Origin: Lachnospiraceae bacterium UBA3689
GTDB lineage: Bacteria > Bacillota > Clostridia > Lachnospirales > Lachnospiraceae
NCBI GenBank assembly: GCA_002371465.1
Contig: DFIU01000010.1
Coordinates: 177,512-241,511, forward strand
Direction: 5' to 3'
DNA: 64,000 nucleotides
In this document: in pieces, positions 7,763 to 15,810 of the stretch
Layout of the letters: every line of letters starts with the position of its first letter
Numbering within the stretch: position 1 is the stretch's first letter
Position numbers and translations under genes: made by a program
The notes under the pieces: model-generated
What the model was told of the DNA's origin: nothing
Seen by the model: only the letters and a program-made list of their open reading frames with translations
The model's database searches: none

Positions 7763-9981
7763 TGGAGATGGCAGATAAGAATATGGAAAAGACAGGAAAG
7801 AACCCGGCAGAGGAAGATCTTGATTTTAGAAAGCCGGAATATTTTTATAACCGGGAACTGTCCTGGCTCTTATTTGACGGCAGATGCTTAAGTGAGGCGA
7901 GGGATACCAGGATTGTGCCCCTCTTTGAGCGGCTCAAGTTTTTGTCTATCACGGCATCCAACCTGGATGAGTTCTTCATGGTTCGGATCGCCTCCTTAAA
8001 GGACCAGGTCCACGCCAAATATGACAAAAAGGATATCGCGGGAATGACGGCGGCTGACCAGCTGGACGCCCTTTCCGATAAGGTCCACTGCTTTGTCAAG
8101 GACCAGTACCGGACCTACAACCGGTCCCTGGTCCCGGCTCTTTTAAAGGCGGGGCTGGAAATCGTCCACGATCCCAAAAGCCTATCGGAGGACCGGCAGG
8201 CCTTTCTCGACCGGTATTTTGAGGATCAGATCTACCCGGTCTTAACGCCCATGGCTCTGGATTCTTCCAGACCCTTCCCCCTGATCCGGAACAAGTCCCT
8301 CAACATCGGCGCCTTGATTACACTGAAGACAGAGCCGGACGCCCTGACCAAAAAGAGCAAGAAGAAGGGCGGCATCGAATTTGCGACGGTTCAGGTCCCC
8401 TCGGTCCTGCCCCGGGTCATCCGGCTGCCCCGGGAGGGGGAGGGTAAGACGACGGTCATTTTCCTCGAAGATGTGATCATGAATCACATGGACCGCCTCT
8501 TCCAGCGCTACGACGTGGTCTGCGCCTATCCCTACCGCATCGAACGAAACGCCGACTTCAACATCGACGAGGAGGAGGCGGAGGACCTCCTGGTTGAAAT
8601 CGAAAAGCAGCTGAAGAAACGGCAGTGGGGAGAGGTCATCCGCCTGGAGATCGATGAGGCAGTCGACAAGCGAATGCTGAAGCTCTTAAAAAAGGAATTC
8701 CGGATCGGAGAGGAGGACATCTATCTGATACCGGGGCCCCTCGATCTGACCGTCTGCATGAAGCTCTATGGCTTAAGCGGCTTTGAGTCCTTCAAGACGC
8801 CCAAATACACGCCGGCTCCCGTGCCGGACTTTATGGGAGCAGGGGACGTCTTTGAAGCTATCCGCAAGAAGGATATCTTTGTCCACCATCCCTATATGGC
8901 GTTCGATCCGGTCGTGGACTTTGTCCGCCAGGCTGCGGTGGACCCCTCCGTCCTTGCCATCAAGCAGACCCTCTACCGGGTCAGCGGAAATTCCCCCATC
9001 ATCAAGGCGCTCGCCCAGGCGGCGGATCACGGCAAACAGGTGACCGTCCTGGTCGAACTTAAGGCTCGATTTGATGAGGAAAATAATATCGGCTGGGCAA
9101 AAATGCTGGAAAAAGCGGGCTGCCACGTCATCTACGGACTCTACCGGCTCAAGGTCCACAGCAAGATCACCATGGTGATCCGAAGGGAAGAGGACGGCAT
9201 CCGGCGCTATGTCCACCTGGGCACGGGCAACTACAATGATTCGACCGCCAAGCTCTATACGGACTGCGGACTCTTTACCTGCGACGAGGCGATCGGGGAG
9301 GATGCCACGGCTGTCTTTAATATGCTGTCAGGCTATTCCGAACCCAGCCGCTGGTACAAGCTTCTGGTCGCTCCGATCTGGATGAAACAGGAATTTCTCA
9401 AGCTGATCCGGCGGGAAGGGACCTACGCGAAAGAAGGCAAGGCGGCCTTTATCAGGGCGAAGATGAATTCCCTCTGCGACCCGGATATCATAGCCGCCCT
9501 CTATGAGGCTGCCCACTATGGGGTCCAAATCGATCTGCTGGTCAGGGGGATCTGCTGTCTCAAGGTAGGAATTCCGGGCGTTTCGGACCGGATCCATGTG
9601 CGGTCCATCGTCGGCAACTTCCTGGAACACTCCCGCATCTTCTGGTTCCACAATGACGGCAGGGATGAGGTCTACATGGGATCGGCGGACTGGATGCCCA
9701 GAAATCTGGATAAGCGGGTCGAGATCGTCTTCCCGGTCGAGCAGCAGGACTGCAAGGAGGCGGCTCAGCACGTCCTCCTGACGGAATTTGCCGACAATGT
9801 CAAGGCTCACGTCATGCAGGCGGACGGGACTTATGAGAAGGTGGACAAGCGGGGCAAGGTCCTGGTCAATTCACAGGAACAATTCTGCAAAGAGGCATGG
9901 GACCGCCTGCCCAAACAGCCTTCGCCGGCGGAGGAACGAAAATTTAGCCCCAGGGAACCTAAGGAAGAAGATGAGACATGA
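7762..9981 (+). CDS. ppk1: Polyphosphate kinase PPK1
   Basis: The 739-residue enzyme reversibly transfers the gamma phosphate of ATP to long-chain polyphosphate. The N-terminal domain opens with YFYNRELSWLLF; the head and two phospholipase-D-like domains follow. Both conserved catalytic-domain histidines are present: His466 in KVHSKITMV, the autophosphorylated residue by family comparison, and His623 in FLEHSRIFWF. ATP- and metal-contacting sequences such as HLGTGNYND are intact. The ATG at 7762 overlaps the ppx stop codon; the ATG at 7768 is a possible alternative. The last 40 or so residues form a charged, Pro/Glu-rich tail. The enzyme appears fully functional, unlike its two neighbours. 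Confidence 0.96.
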   Translation: MEMADKNMEKTGKNPAEEDLDFRKPEYFYNRELSWLLFDGRCLSEARDTRIVPLFERLKFLSITASNLDEFFMVRIASLKDQVHAKYDKKDIAGMTAADQLDALSDKVHCFVKDQYRTYNRSLVPALLKAGLEIVHDPKSLSEDRQAFLDRYFEDQIYPVLTPMALDSSRPFPLIRNKSLNIGALITLKTEPDALTKKSKKKGGIEFATVQVPSVLPRVIRLPREGEGKTTVIFLEDVIMNHMDRLFQRYDVVCAYPYRIERNADFNIDEEEAEDLLVEIEKQLKKRQWGEVIRLEIDEAVDKRMLKLLKKEFRIGEEDIYLIPGPLDLTVCMKLYGLSGFESFKTPKYTPAPVPDFMGAGDVFEAIRKKDIFVHHPYMAFDPVVDFVRQAAVDPSVLAIKQTLYRVSGNSPIIKALAQAADHGKQVTVLVELKARFDEENNIGWAKMLEKAGCHVIYGLYRLKVHSKITMVIRREEDGIRRYVHLGTGNYNDSTAKLYTDCGLFTCDEAIGEDATAVFNMLSGYSEPSRWYKLLVAPIWMKQEFLKLIRREGTYAKEGKAAFIRAKMNSLCDPDIIAALYEAAHYGVQIDLLVRGICCLKVGIPGVSDRIHVRSIVGNFLEHSRIFWFHNDGRDEVYMGSADWMPRNLDKRVEIVFPVEQQDCKEAAQHVLLTEFADNVKAHVMQADGTYEKVDKRGKVLVNSQEQFCKEAWDRLPKQPSPAEERKFSPREPKEEDET

Positions 9982-11249
9982 CCACGAACGGGTTTATTTT
10001 GCACGGAACAATTATATACAGTAACAAGCAAAGGGAGCTGGTTGAGTGTCAGGATTCCTATCTGGTCTGTGTGGACGGCTATTCGAGGGGTGTCTTCCCG
10101 GAGATCCCCGAGGAATACGGGGATCTGCCGGTTGAGGATTACTGGGATAAGCTGATCATACCGGGCTTAGCCGATCTTTCAGCCGACGCTCCGGGATTTC
10201 AGGTCCGGGGCATGGGCCTTAATCGGACCGATTGGGCGGATTATCAAAAGGACCGGCTTGAGGCAGAGGAAGAGTTTGATGACGATGATTATGCGGAACG
10301 CGCCTACGATATGTTCGTCGAGGATCTCTATATCGGACCGACCACCCGCGCCGCGGTGACCGCGACCGGGCAGGTGGCTGCGACCTTAAAGCTGATGGAT
10401 CTTTTGGATGAAAGCGGTCTTATCTCCTGTGTCGGCAAGGTCAGCCGGGACCGGGGAGTTTCGGACTTTGCCAGCCATACGACCGGGACAGCCGCCACTG
10501 ATACCGTCGACTGGATCAATGCCTGTATCGACCGCTACGACCGGACCAGCCCTCTTCTGTTGACGGAGGGATCAGACTCTGCCAGCCCGGACCTCTTAGA
10601 TGCCTTGGGCCAGCTTGTCCGGGAGACCAATCTGCCGGTGGGAACCTCGACCGATATCGGGCGAACCCAGGGCAGCCTGCCTTCATCCGCTTTCTTTGAC
10701 CTTGACGAGGTGAAGGTCCTGTCCCGGGCAGGGCTTTTGGGGGAGATGGGTCCCGCAATCTTAAGCCCCGCCCTGGTCGGATCAAGCGAGGTCATCGACC
10801 TGCTGAAAGATCGGGGAACTTATCTTGCCTCCTGCCCGGAAATGGAAGTGAGTCTTTGGGGACAAATCGCCCCAGTTAAGACGTATCTGGATCTGGGGCT
10901 TAACGTAGGGCTGGGCAGTGCTTCCGCCGGTGGGAGTGGGACTTCCCTCTTTACCGTCATGAAGGAGGCTCTGCTTCTCTCAAAGCTTGCGGCGGGGGAG
11001 TCAAAAGATGAGGCAGAGCCCCTGACGCTGGAAGATGTCTTTTATCTGGCGACCCGGGGAGGCGGCTCCTTCTTCGGCAACTGCGGCAGCTTTGAAGAGG
11101 GCTGTCAGTTTGACGCCGTGGTGGTCGATGACCGGGGACTTGATACCATGCGGGACTTAAGCCCCAGGGATCGGCTTGAGCGCGTGGTAGCCTTATCTGA
11201 CGACCGAAATGTAGTTGGCAAGTATGTATTCGGTGATAAAATATACTGA
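9978..11249 (+). CDS. Guanine-deaminase-like amidohydrolase lacking all metal ligands (pseudoenzyme)
   Basis: This 423-residue protein aligns along its length with clostridial guanine deaminases: IIPGLADL near 60, GPTTRAAVTATG near 117, the GIAPV-like QIAPVKTYLDLGLNVGLGS near 300, and FYLATRGGGSFFG near 355. Every recognisable zinc ligand is replaced. The HxH pair is Ser68/Asp70 (LSADAPGF), the SHLSEN histidine is Ser224, the MAHC histidine is Pro264, and the GSD aspartate is Ala315. The reading frame has no internal stop and keeps normal codon use, so it is under selection for something other than deamination. It overlaps ppk by 4 bp (ATGA), implying tight coexpression. A purine-binding or regulatory role in polyphosphate metabolism is inference only. 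Confidence 0.82.
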   Translation: MTTNGFILHGTIIYSNKQRELVECQDSYLVCVDGYSRGVFPEIPEEYGDLPVEDYWDKLIIPGLADLSADAPGFQVRGMGLNRTDWADYQKDRLEAEEEFDDDDYAERAYDMFVEDLYIGPTTRAAVTATGQVAATLKLMDLLDESGLISCVGKVSRDRGVSDFASHTTGTAATDTVDWINACIDRYDRTSPLLLTEGSDSASPDLLDALGQLVRETNLPVGTSTDIGRTQGSLPSSAFFDLDEVKVLSRAGLLGEMGPAILSPALVGSSEVIDLLKDRGTYLASCPEMEVSLWGQIAPVKTYLDLGLNVGLGSASAGGSGTSLFTVMKEALLLSKLAAGESKDEAEPLTLEDVFYLATRGGGSFFGNCGSFEEGCQFDAVVVDDRGLDTMRDLSPRDRLERVVALSDDRNVVGKYVFGDKIY

Positions 11250-11279
11250 TAGATTTTTAAAGAACCGGAGGAAAACCCC

Positions 11280-11921
11280 ATGGAGTTTCAGATTCACAAA
11301 AGTGCCCGTAAGGAGACTGTCTCCCGGACGGAGATCCAGCAGAGGCTTTTGAACTGGCCGGACAGCTACTATCGGGAGCGGGAGCCGGAGGTCCGCCTCG
11401 CCATGCTGACGGAGGCTGACCGGCAGGGGCTGACGCCTAAGGATAACGAGATCCGCCGAAAGATCTTTGAAAAGCGCTATCCCAACTACCGGAAGGGCAA
11501 GTTTGAACAGGCGGATCTCTATCTTAAGGCATGGATCGAGATGCGGTTTCAGGCTGAGAACGGCAGCGGCTTTTTCGCCAAAAAGCACCGCCGGGAGGCA
11601 CTGAAAGCCCTCAGGGATTTCGGCTATTTTGACGCGCAAAATGAGGGCGAGCGCCGCCTGATTTATCAGGAGATCTACCACCTGGGGCTGTTGTACATAT
11701 CCCTCTGCCAGGAGGACAAGGGTTACAACTCGATTCTTTTTGGCTTTGGACAGATTTCGGACGAGAAGCTGATCCGCAAGATCGGCAATGAGTTCTACAC
11801 CGTCGCCGTGACGGCTCCGACCAAGAATCAGATCGTGGAAGAGTGCCGGATGTGGACCGAGGCTTTGACTGCCGCCTATTCCGATATGTTCCCGGATTAC
11901 GCCGGCATCCTGGCTGAGTAA
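11280..11921 (+). CDS. Conserved hypothetical helical protein
   Basis: I do not recognise this 213-residue protein with certainty; it may belong to a Lachnospiraceae DUF such as DUF6553. It is rich in charged and aromatic residues, appears all-helical and has no signal peptide, membrane segment or metal motif. The N-terminal half carries WPDSYYREREPEVRLAML and KRYPNYRKGKFEQADLYL, which look like a packed helical bundle. The start ATG follows CCGGAGGAAAACCCC, 30 bp after the pseudo-deaminase, so it is probably the last gene of the ppx-ppk operon. The next gene, serC, has its own promoter. Confidence 0.7.
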   Translation: MEFQIHKSARKETVSRTEIQQRLLNWPDSYYREREPEVRLAMLTEADRQGLTPKDNEIRRKIFEKRYPNYRKGKFEQADLYLKAWIEMRFQAENGSGFFAKKHRREALKALRDFGYFDAQNEGERRLIYQEIYHLGLLYISLCQEDKGYNSILFGFGQISDEKLIRKIGNEFYTVAVTAPTKNQIVEECRMWTEALTAAYSDMFPDYAGILAE

Positions 11922-11934
11922 TTGGCTCTGTCGG

Positions 11935-11963
11935 TTGCAGGCGACGCTTTAACGTGTTAAAAT
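11935..11963 (+). promoter_or_regulatory. Promoter of serC
   Basis: TTGCAG (11935-11940) and TAAAAT (11958-11963) are separated by 17 bp and lie about 54 bp before the serC start, directly after the stop of the preceding gene. Confidence 0.6.
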
Positions 11964-12016
11964 GCTGAATTGTATATACAGTTTAGCGATAGGGATTATA
12001 ACAGGAGGAATCTGAT

Positions 12017-13105
12017 ATGTTAGATGGTCGTATTTACAATTTTTCAGCCGGTCCTTCGATTCTGCCCGAACCGGTGCTGCTTAAGGCTCAGGAAGAACTG
12101 CTCAACTGCAACGGATCCGGTATGTCCGTCCTTGAAATGAGCCACCGGTCCAAGGTCTTTGACGATATCATCAATCAGGCTGCCGCAAACGTGAAGGAGA
12201 TCTTAAAGGTCCCGGACAACTACACGGTCCTCTTTCTGCACGGCGGCGCCTCCGGTTTCTTCTCCGCCCTGCCCATGAACCTGGGGACCAGGTCCGGCAA
12301 GGCTGACTATGTTGTCAGCGGAAATTTCTCCAACCTGGCGGCAAAAGAGGCAAAGAAGTATTTAAAAGAGGTCCATATCGCCGGTTCTTCGGAAGAGGAC
12401 CATTTTAACCACATCCCGACCCAGGAGGAATTGACTCTCGATCCGGAAGCGGACTATGTCCACGTCTGCTGGAACAATACGATCTTCGGAACGACCTGGA
12501 AGTATGTGCCGGATACCGGTAAGGTGCCGCTCGTGGCGGATATGTCCTCCAGCTATCTGTCCGAGCCGGTCGATGTCTCGAAATTCGGCATCATTTACGG
12601 CGGCGTACAGAAAAATATTGCTCCGGCGGGTCTGACCCTTGCCATTATCCGCAATGATCTCATCCAAAAGCCCATGGATATCTGCCCCAAGATCTGGGAT
12701 TTCCAGAAGGAGGCCGATAAGAATTCCATGCTGAACACGCCGGCATGTGCCCAGATCTATTTTGTCAAACTGGTGACGGACTGGATCAAGGAGACCGGCG
12801 GACTTGACGCCATGAAGAAGCGGAACGAAGAAAAGGCAGCGGTCCTTTATGACTATCTGGATTCCCAGTCCTTCTATCAAAATACAGTCAAGCCGGAGGA
12901 CCGGTCCATGATGAATGTCGTCTTTCGGACTCAGAGCGAGGAGCTGGACCGCGAATTTGTTGCCGGTCAGGCAGCTCGTGGCTTCAGCAATTTAAAAGGT
13001 CACCGCCTGGTCGGCGGTATGCGGGCTTCTATCTACAATGCTATGCCCAAAGAGGGCGTAGAAGCCCTGGTCGCCTACATGAAGGAATTTGCAAAGGCTC
13101 ATTAA
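12017..13105 (+). CDS. serC: Phosphoserine aminotransferase SerC
   Basis: The 362-residue PLP enzyme converts 3-phosphohydroxypyruvate and glutamate to phosphoserine in serine synthesis. Family motifs are YNFSAGPS at the N-terminus, HGGASGFF near 75, WNNTIFGT near 153, LVADMSSSYLS near 175 and the PLP lysine Lys199 in GGVQKNIAP. The ATG follows ACAGGAGGAATCTGAT. DUF1015 comes 12 bp downstream, a neighbour often found with serine genes in Clostridia. The next pathway enzyme upstream, SerA, is encoded 45 kb away at 57233. Confidence 0.97.
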   Translation: MLDGRIYNFSAGPSILPEPVLLKAQEELLNCNGSGMSVLEMSHRSKVFDDIINQAAANVKEILKVPDNYTVLFLHGGASGFFSALPMNLGTRSGKADYVVSGNFSNLAAKEAKKYLKEVHIAGSSEEDHFNHIPTQEELTLDPEADYVHVCWNNTIFGTTWKYVPDTGKVPLVADMSSSYLSEPVDVSKFGIIYGGVQKNIAPAGLTLAIIRNDLIQKPMDICPKIWDFQKEADKNSMLNTPACAQIYFVKLVTDWIKETGGLDAMKKRNEEKAAVLYDYLDSQSFYQNTVKPEDRSMMNVVFRTQSEELDREFVAGQAARGFSNLKGHRLVGGMRASIYNAMPKEGVEALVAYMKEFAKAH

Positions 13106-13117
13106 AGGGGGACCAAT

Positions 13118-14386
13118 ATGGCGACTTGGAGACCATTTTGTGCGGTAAGACCCGATCCAAGCATGGCAAAAGAGGTGGCGGCTCTTCCCTATGATGTGAT
13201 GAACAGCAGGGAGGCGGCGGAAATGGTCAAGGACCATCCCGCTTCCTTTCTTCATGTGGATCGGGCAGAGATCGACCTGCCCCGGGGAACCGATCCCTAC
13301 AGTGACGCGGTCTATGAAAGAGCAGCCCAAAACCTGGCAGCTATGGTGGACCAGGGAATTTTAATCAAAGACCCGGACCGTGCCTACTACATCTACCGGG
13401 AAATCATGGGAGAGAGGAGCCAGACGGGTATCGTCGGCTGTGCCTCGGTGGATGATTACAATTGGGGGGTCATCAAACGGCATGAAAAGACTGTTGCGGC
13501 TAAGGAAGAGGACCGCATCCGGCACGTTGACGCCTGCAATGCCAATACAGGTCCCATCTTTCTGACTTTTAGAAGCGGCGACGAGATCGAGGCTTGGATG
13601 GACCGGGTGGTCAGGGAGCAGGATCCGCTCTATGATTTTACGTCCGAAGACGGAGTCCGTCACAGCGTCTGGAAGGTTTCGGATCCCAATGATCTCGCCT
13701 TTGTCGAACGATACTTTGCCCAGGTTCCCCATCTTTATATCGCGGACGGTCATCACCGGGCGGCTTCGGCGGTCAAGGTCGGCACCAAAAGAAGAGGGAA
13801 AAAAGCTTACCTGGGGGACGAGGAGTTTAACTTCTTCCTGGCTGTCGCCTTCCCGGCTAAGGAACTGGATATCTGGGACTACAACCGGGTCGTTAAGGAC
13901 CTGAACCATCTGACATTAGATACCTTTTTGGACCGGGTCCGGGAGTCCTTTAAGGTCCGGCACCTTCTCCTTCCCTCCGGGAAAACGGAGGAGGATTTAA
14001 AAGCAGTCAAGCCGAATCAAAAGCACCGGATGTCCATGTACTTAAAAGGGCAGTGGTATGCCCTTCAGGTTAAGGAGACTGCTTTTGATCCGACTGACCG
14101 GGTCGGCTCTCTGGATGTCTCCCTTTTGCAGAACCTGATCTTAGAGCCGATTCTGGGGATCGACAATCCCCGCACCAGCAGCCGCATCGACTTTGTCGGC
14201 GGCATCCGGGGACTTGGAGACCTGGTAAGACGAGTCGATGGGGGAGACGCGGTCGCCTTTGCCCTCTATCCGACCTCCATCGAGGATCTGATGAGCATTG
14301 CGGATGAGGGCGGGCTGATGCCGCCCAAGTCCACCTGGTTTGAACCCAAGCTCAGGAGCGGCTTATTCATCCACGAGTTATCTTAA
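13118..14386 (+). CDS. DUF1015 family protein
   Basis: The 422-residue soluble protein matches the DUF1015 family. It starts with the typical RPFCAVRPDP and VAALPYDVMN, carries NANTGPIFLTF near 147, and has the family signature YIADGHHRAASA near residue 208. No biochemical role is established for the family. Its frequent position beside serC/serA suggests a link with serine or one-carbon metabolism, possibly a kinase-like role; this is inference from context. It is likely cotranscribed with serC (12 bp gap) and with the class V aminotransferase homologue 42 bp downstream. Confidence 0.9.
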   Translation: MATWRPFCAVRPDPSMAKEVAALPYDVMNSREAAEMVKDHPASFLHVDRAEIDLPRGTDPYSDAVYERAAQNLAAMVDQGILIKDPDRAYYIYREIMGERSQTGIVGCASVDDYNWGVIKRHEKTVAAKEEDRIRHVDACNANTGPIFLTFRSGDEIEAWMDRVVREQDPLYDFTSEDGVRHSVWKVSDPNDLAFVERYFAQVPHLYIADGHHRAASAVKVGTKRRGKKAYLGDEEFNFFLAVAFPAKELDIWDYNRVVKDLNHLTLDTFLDRVRESFKVRHLLLPSGKTEEDLKAVKPNQKHRMSMYLKGQWYALQVKETAFDPTDRVGSLDVSLLQNLILEPILGIDNPRTSSRIDFVGGIRGLGDLVRRVDGGDAVAFALYPTSIEDLMSIADEGGLMPPKSTWFEPKLRSGLFIHELS

Positions 14387-14428
14387 AGAAAGGGAACCGG
14401 ATCTTATTGATAAGAGCCGGGAGAGAAG

Positions 14429-15529
14429 ATGATCTATCTGAACAGCGCGGAAACGTGCAGATTAAGGCCTAAGAGCGTGAGCGAGGAAATGGTCCGCGCG
14501 CTTCAAAAAGGGGAAGACAGGGAAACGGTCGGTCATGTTAAAGACCTGCTCAAGGACCTCTTTGGTGCTGCCGACAGGGACCACGTGGTCCTGACCTCGG
14601 GGATCGAGGAGGCGGTCGATCAGGTCATTTCCCGGGTCCTTGATTTTGGCGATACCGCCATGACCACCTTTGACGATTCCCCCTTTGTCTTTTCTGCCCT
14701 GGATCGGTTGACCCGCCGGGTGACGGATCTGTCCTCACGCTTCTATTTTCGGTCCAAAAACGGATGGAAGATCAAGACCGGCTACTCTGTAGCCGGTTTT
14801 GCTGTGGATGGGAACCTGGACTATGAAGATATGAGAAAGGGCATCGTGCGGCAGCGGCCCAAGCTGGTCATCGCCGCACACGCTTCGGCTGTAACCGGAA
14901 GATTAACTGACCTGAGATACTTATCCCGCTGCGTCCACCAAAACGGGGGACTTCTGGCAGCCGATCTGACCCAGACTGCCGGTATCTTTGATCTGAATCT
15001 GGAAAAGGAGGATGTCGACATCGTGATTCTGCCCGGGGATCTGGGTTTATTCGGACCCAAGGGGACCGGGGCAGTGATCCTGGGAAAGCGGGTCCCTCCT
15101 CACGTCAGCAAGGCGATGAAGGATCACCTGATCTGGCAGGATCTGTGCGGCTTAAACGCCGGGCTCTGTTATTTAAACCTTGAAGGGATTTCCCATATCC
15201 GCCAGCGCGAACTAAAGCTCGCCATGCAGTTTGCCAAGAGCTTAAGGGAGATCGCCGGCGTCCGCCTCTACGGCAACTACGACCATTATCAAAAAGCCCC
15301 CATCGTATCGTTTGGACTAAGGGGACTGGGGGCGGCTGCCCTTAACTGGGAACTGCTGCGGGCCGGCGTGGAGTGTGCCTGCGGCGATCTGGGGCGTCCT
15401 TATGTCATGCGCTATTACGGGACGGACCAGACGGGCATGGTACGAGCCTCCTTTTCTTCCTTTAATACGGAAGAGGAAGTAGAAGAGACTGTCGGCATCA
15501 TCAGGAACCTGGCGTTAAGGAAAGATTGA
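14429..15529 (+). CDS. Class V aminotransferase/cysteine-desulfurase-like protein without the PLP lysine
   Basis: This 366-residue protein aligns with SufS/Csd-type desulfurases: MIYLNSAET at the N-terminus (usually YLDNAAT), HASAVTGRLTDL near 150 (usually HxSNVxGT), and AADLTQTAG near 175, where the PLP-contacting Asp and Gln are kept. The segment that should read TGHKGLYGPQGTG is PGDLGLFGPKGTG: the PLP-binding lysine is Leu205 and the preceding histidine is Asp204. Schiff-base chemistry is therefore impossible in the usual way. The frame is intact and the fold-determining glycines remain. The gene follows serC-DUF1015, where a regulatory or chaperone-like partner of the serine aminotransferase can be imagined but not shown. 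Confidence 0.8.
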   Translation: MIYLNSAETCRLRPKSVSEEMVRALQKGEDRETVGHVKDLLKDLFGAADRDHVVLTSGIEEAVDQVISRVLDFGDTAMTTFDDSPFVFSALDRLTRRVTDLSSRFYFRSKNGWKIKTGYSVAGFAVDGNLDYEDMRKGIVRQRPKLVIAAHASAVTGRLTDLRYLSRCVHQNGGLLAADLTQTAGIFDLNLEKEDVDIVILPGDLGLFGPKGTGAVILGKRVPPHVSKAMKDHLIWQDLCGLNAGLCYLNLEGISHIRQRELKLAMQFAKSLREIAGVRLYGNYDHYQKAPIVSFGLRGLGAAALNWELLRAGVECACGDLGRPYVMRYYGTDQTGMVRASFSSFNTEEEVEETVGIIRNLALRKD

Positions 15530-15542
15530 AGCTGGTACTCCG

Positions 15543-15646
15543 TCATAGTGGAGTGTAGATTTCCTTCTGAAAGGGTGAAATGTAGAATGCCATCACTCCA
15601 AATGGAAATCTCGGTTTTCTTCTATCAAAGTGGAATGCAGGTTTCC
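15543..15646 (+). repeat. Degenerate repeats in the 281-bp gap before the GT39-like gene
   Basis: The gap from 15530 to 15810 contains TCATAGTGGAGTGTAGATTT at 15543 and the similar TCAAAGTGGAATGCAGGTTT at 15625; both continue with CC. A looser third copy (GGGTGAAATGTAGAATGCC) starts near 15573, and a partial inverted copy (ACTCCAAATGGAAATCT) starts near 15595. The spacing between the clear copies is 82 bp. The rest of the gap is AT-rich and shows no gene and no convincing terminator; TAAAAT near 15777 may be a -10 element for the downstream gene. Confidence 0.5.
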
Positions 15647-15810
15647 AACTGGTAACTTAGGTTAGTGTAAAAATCTTGTCAGTTGCTAATGAAAATTAAA
15701 AATGGGGATAGATTTATCTGAGATGTAATGAGTCCGCATCAAAACGGAAAGACTGGAAGAGTCCTGTTCTTGGTGATAAAATAGGGCTATCATCTTCAGG
15801 AGCAGAATGT

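Noticed and set aside
15530..15810. CRISPR-like array
   Set aside because: Repeats are few, imperfect, partly inverted and unequally spaced, and there are no cas genes.
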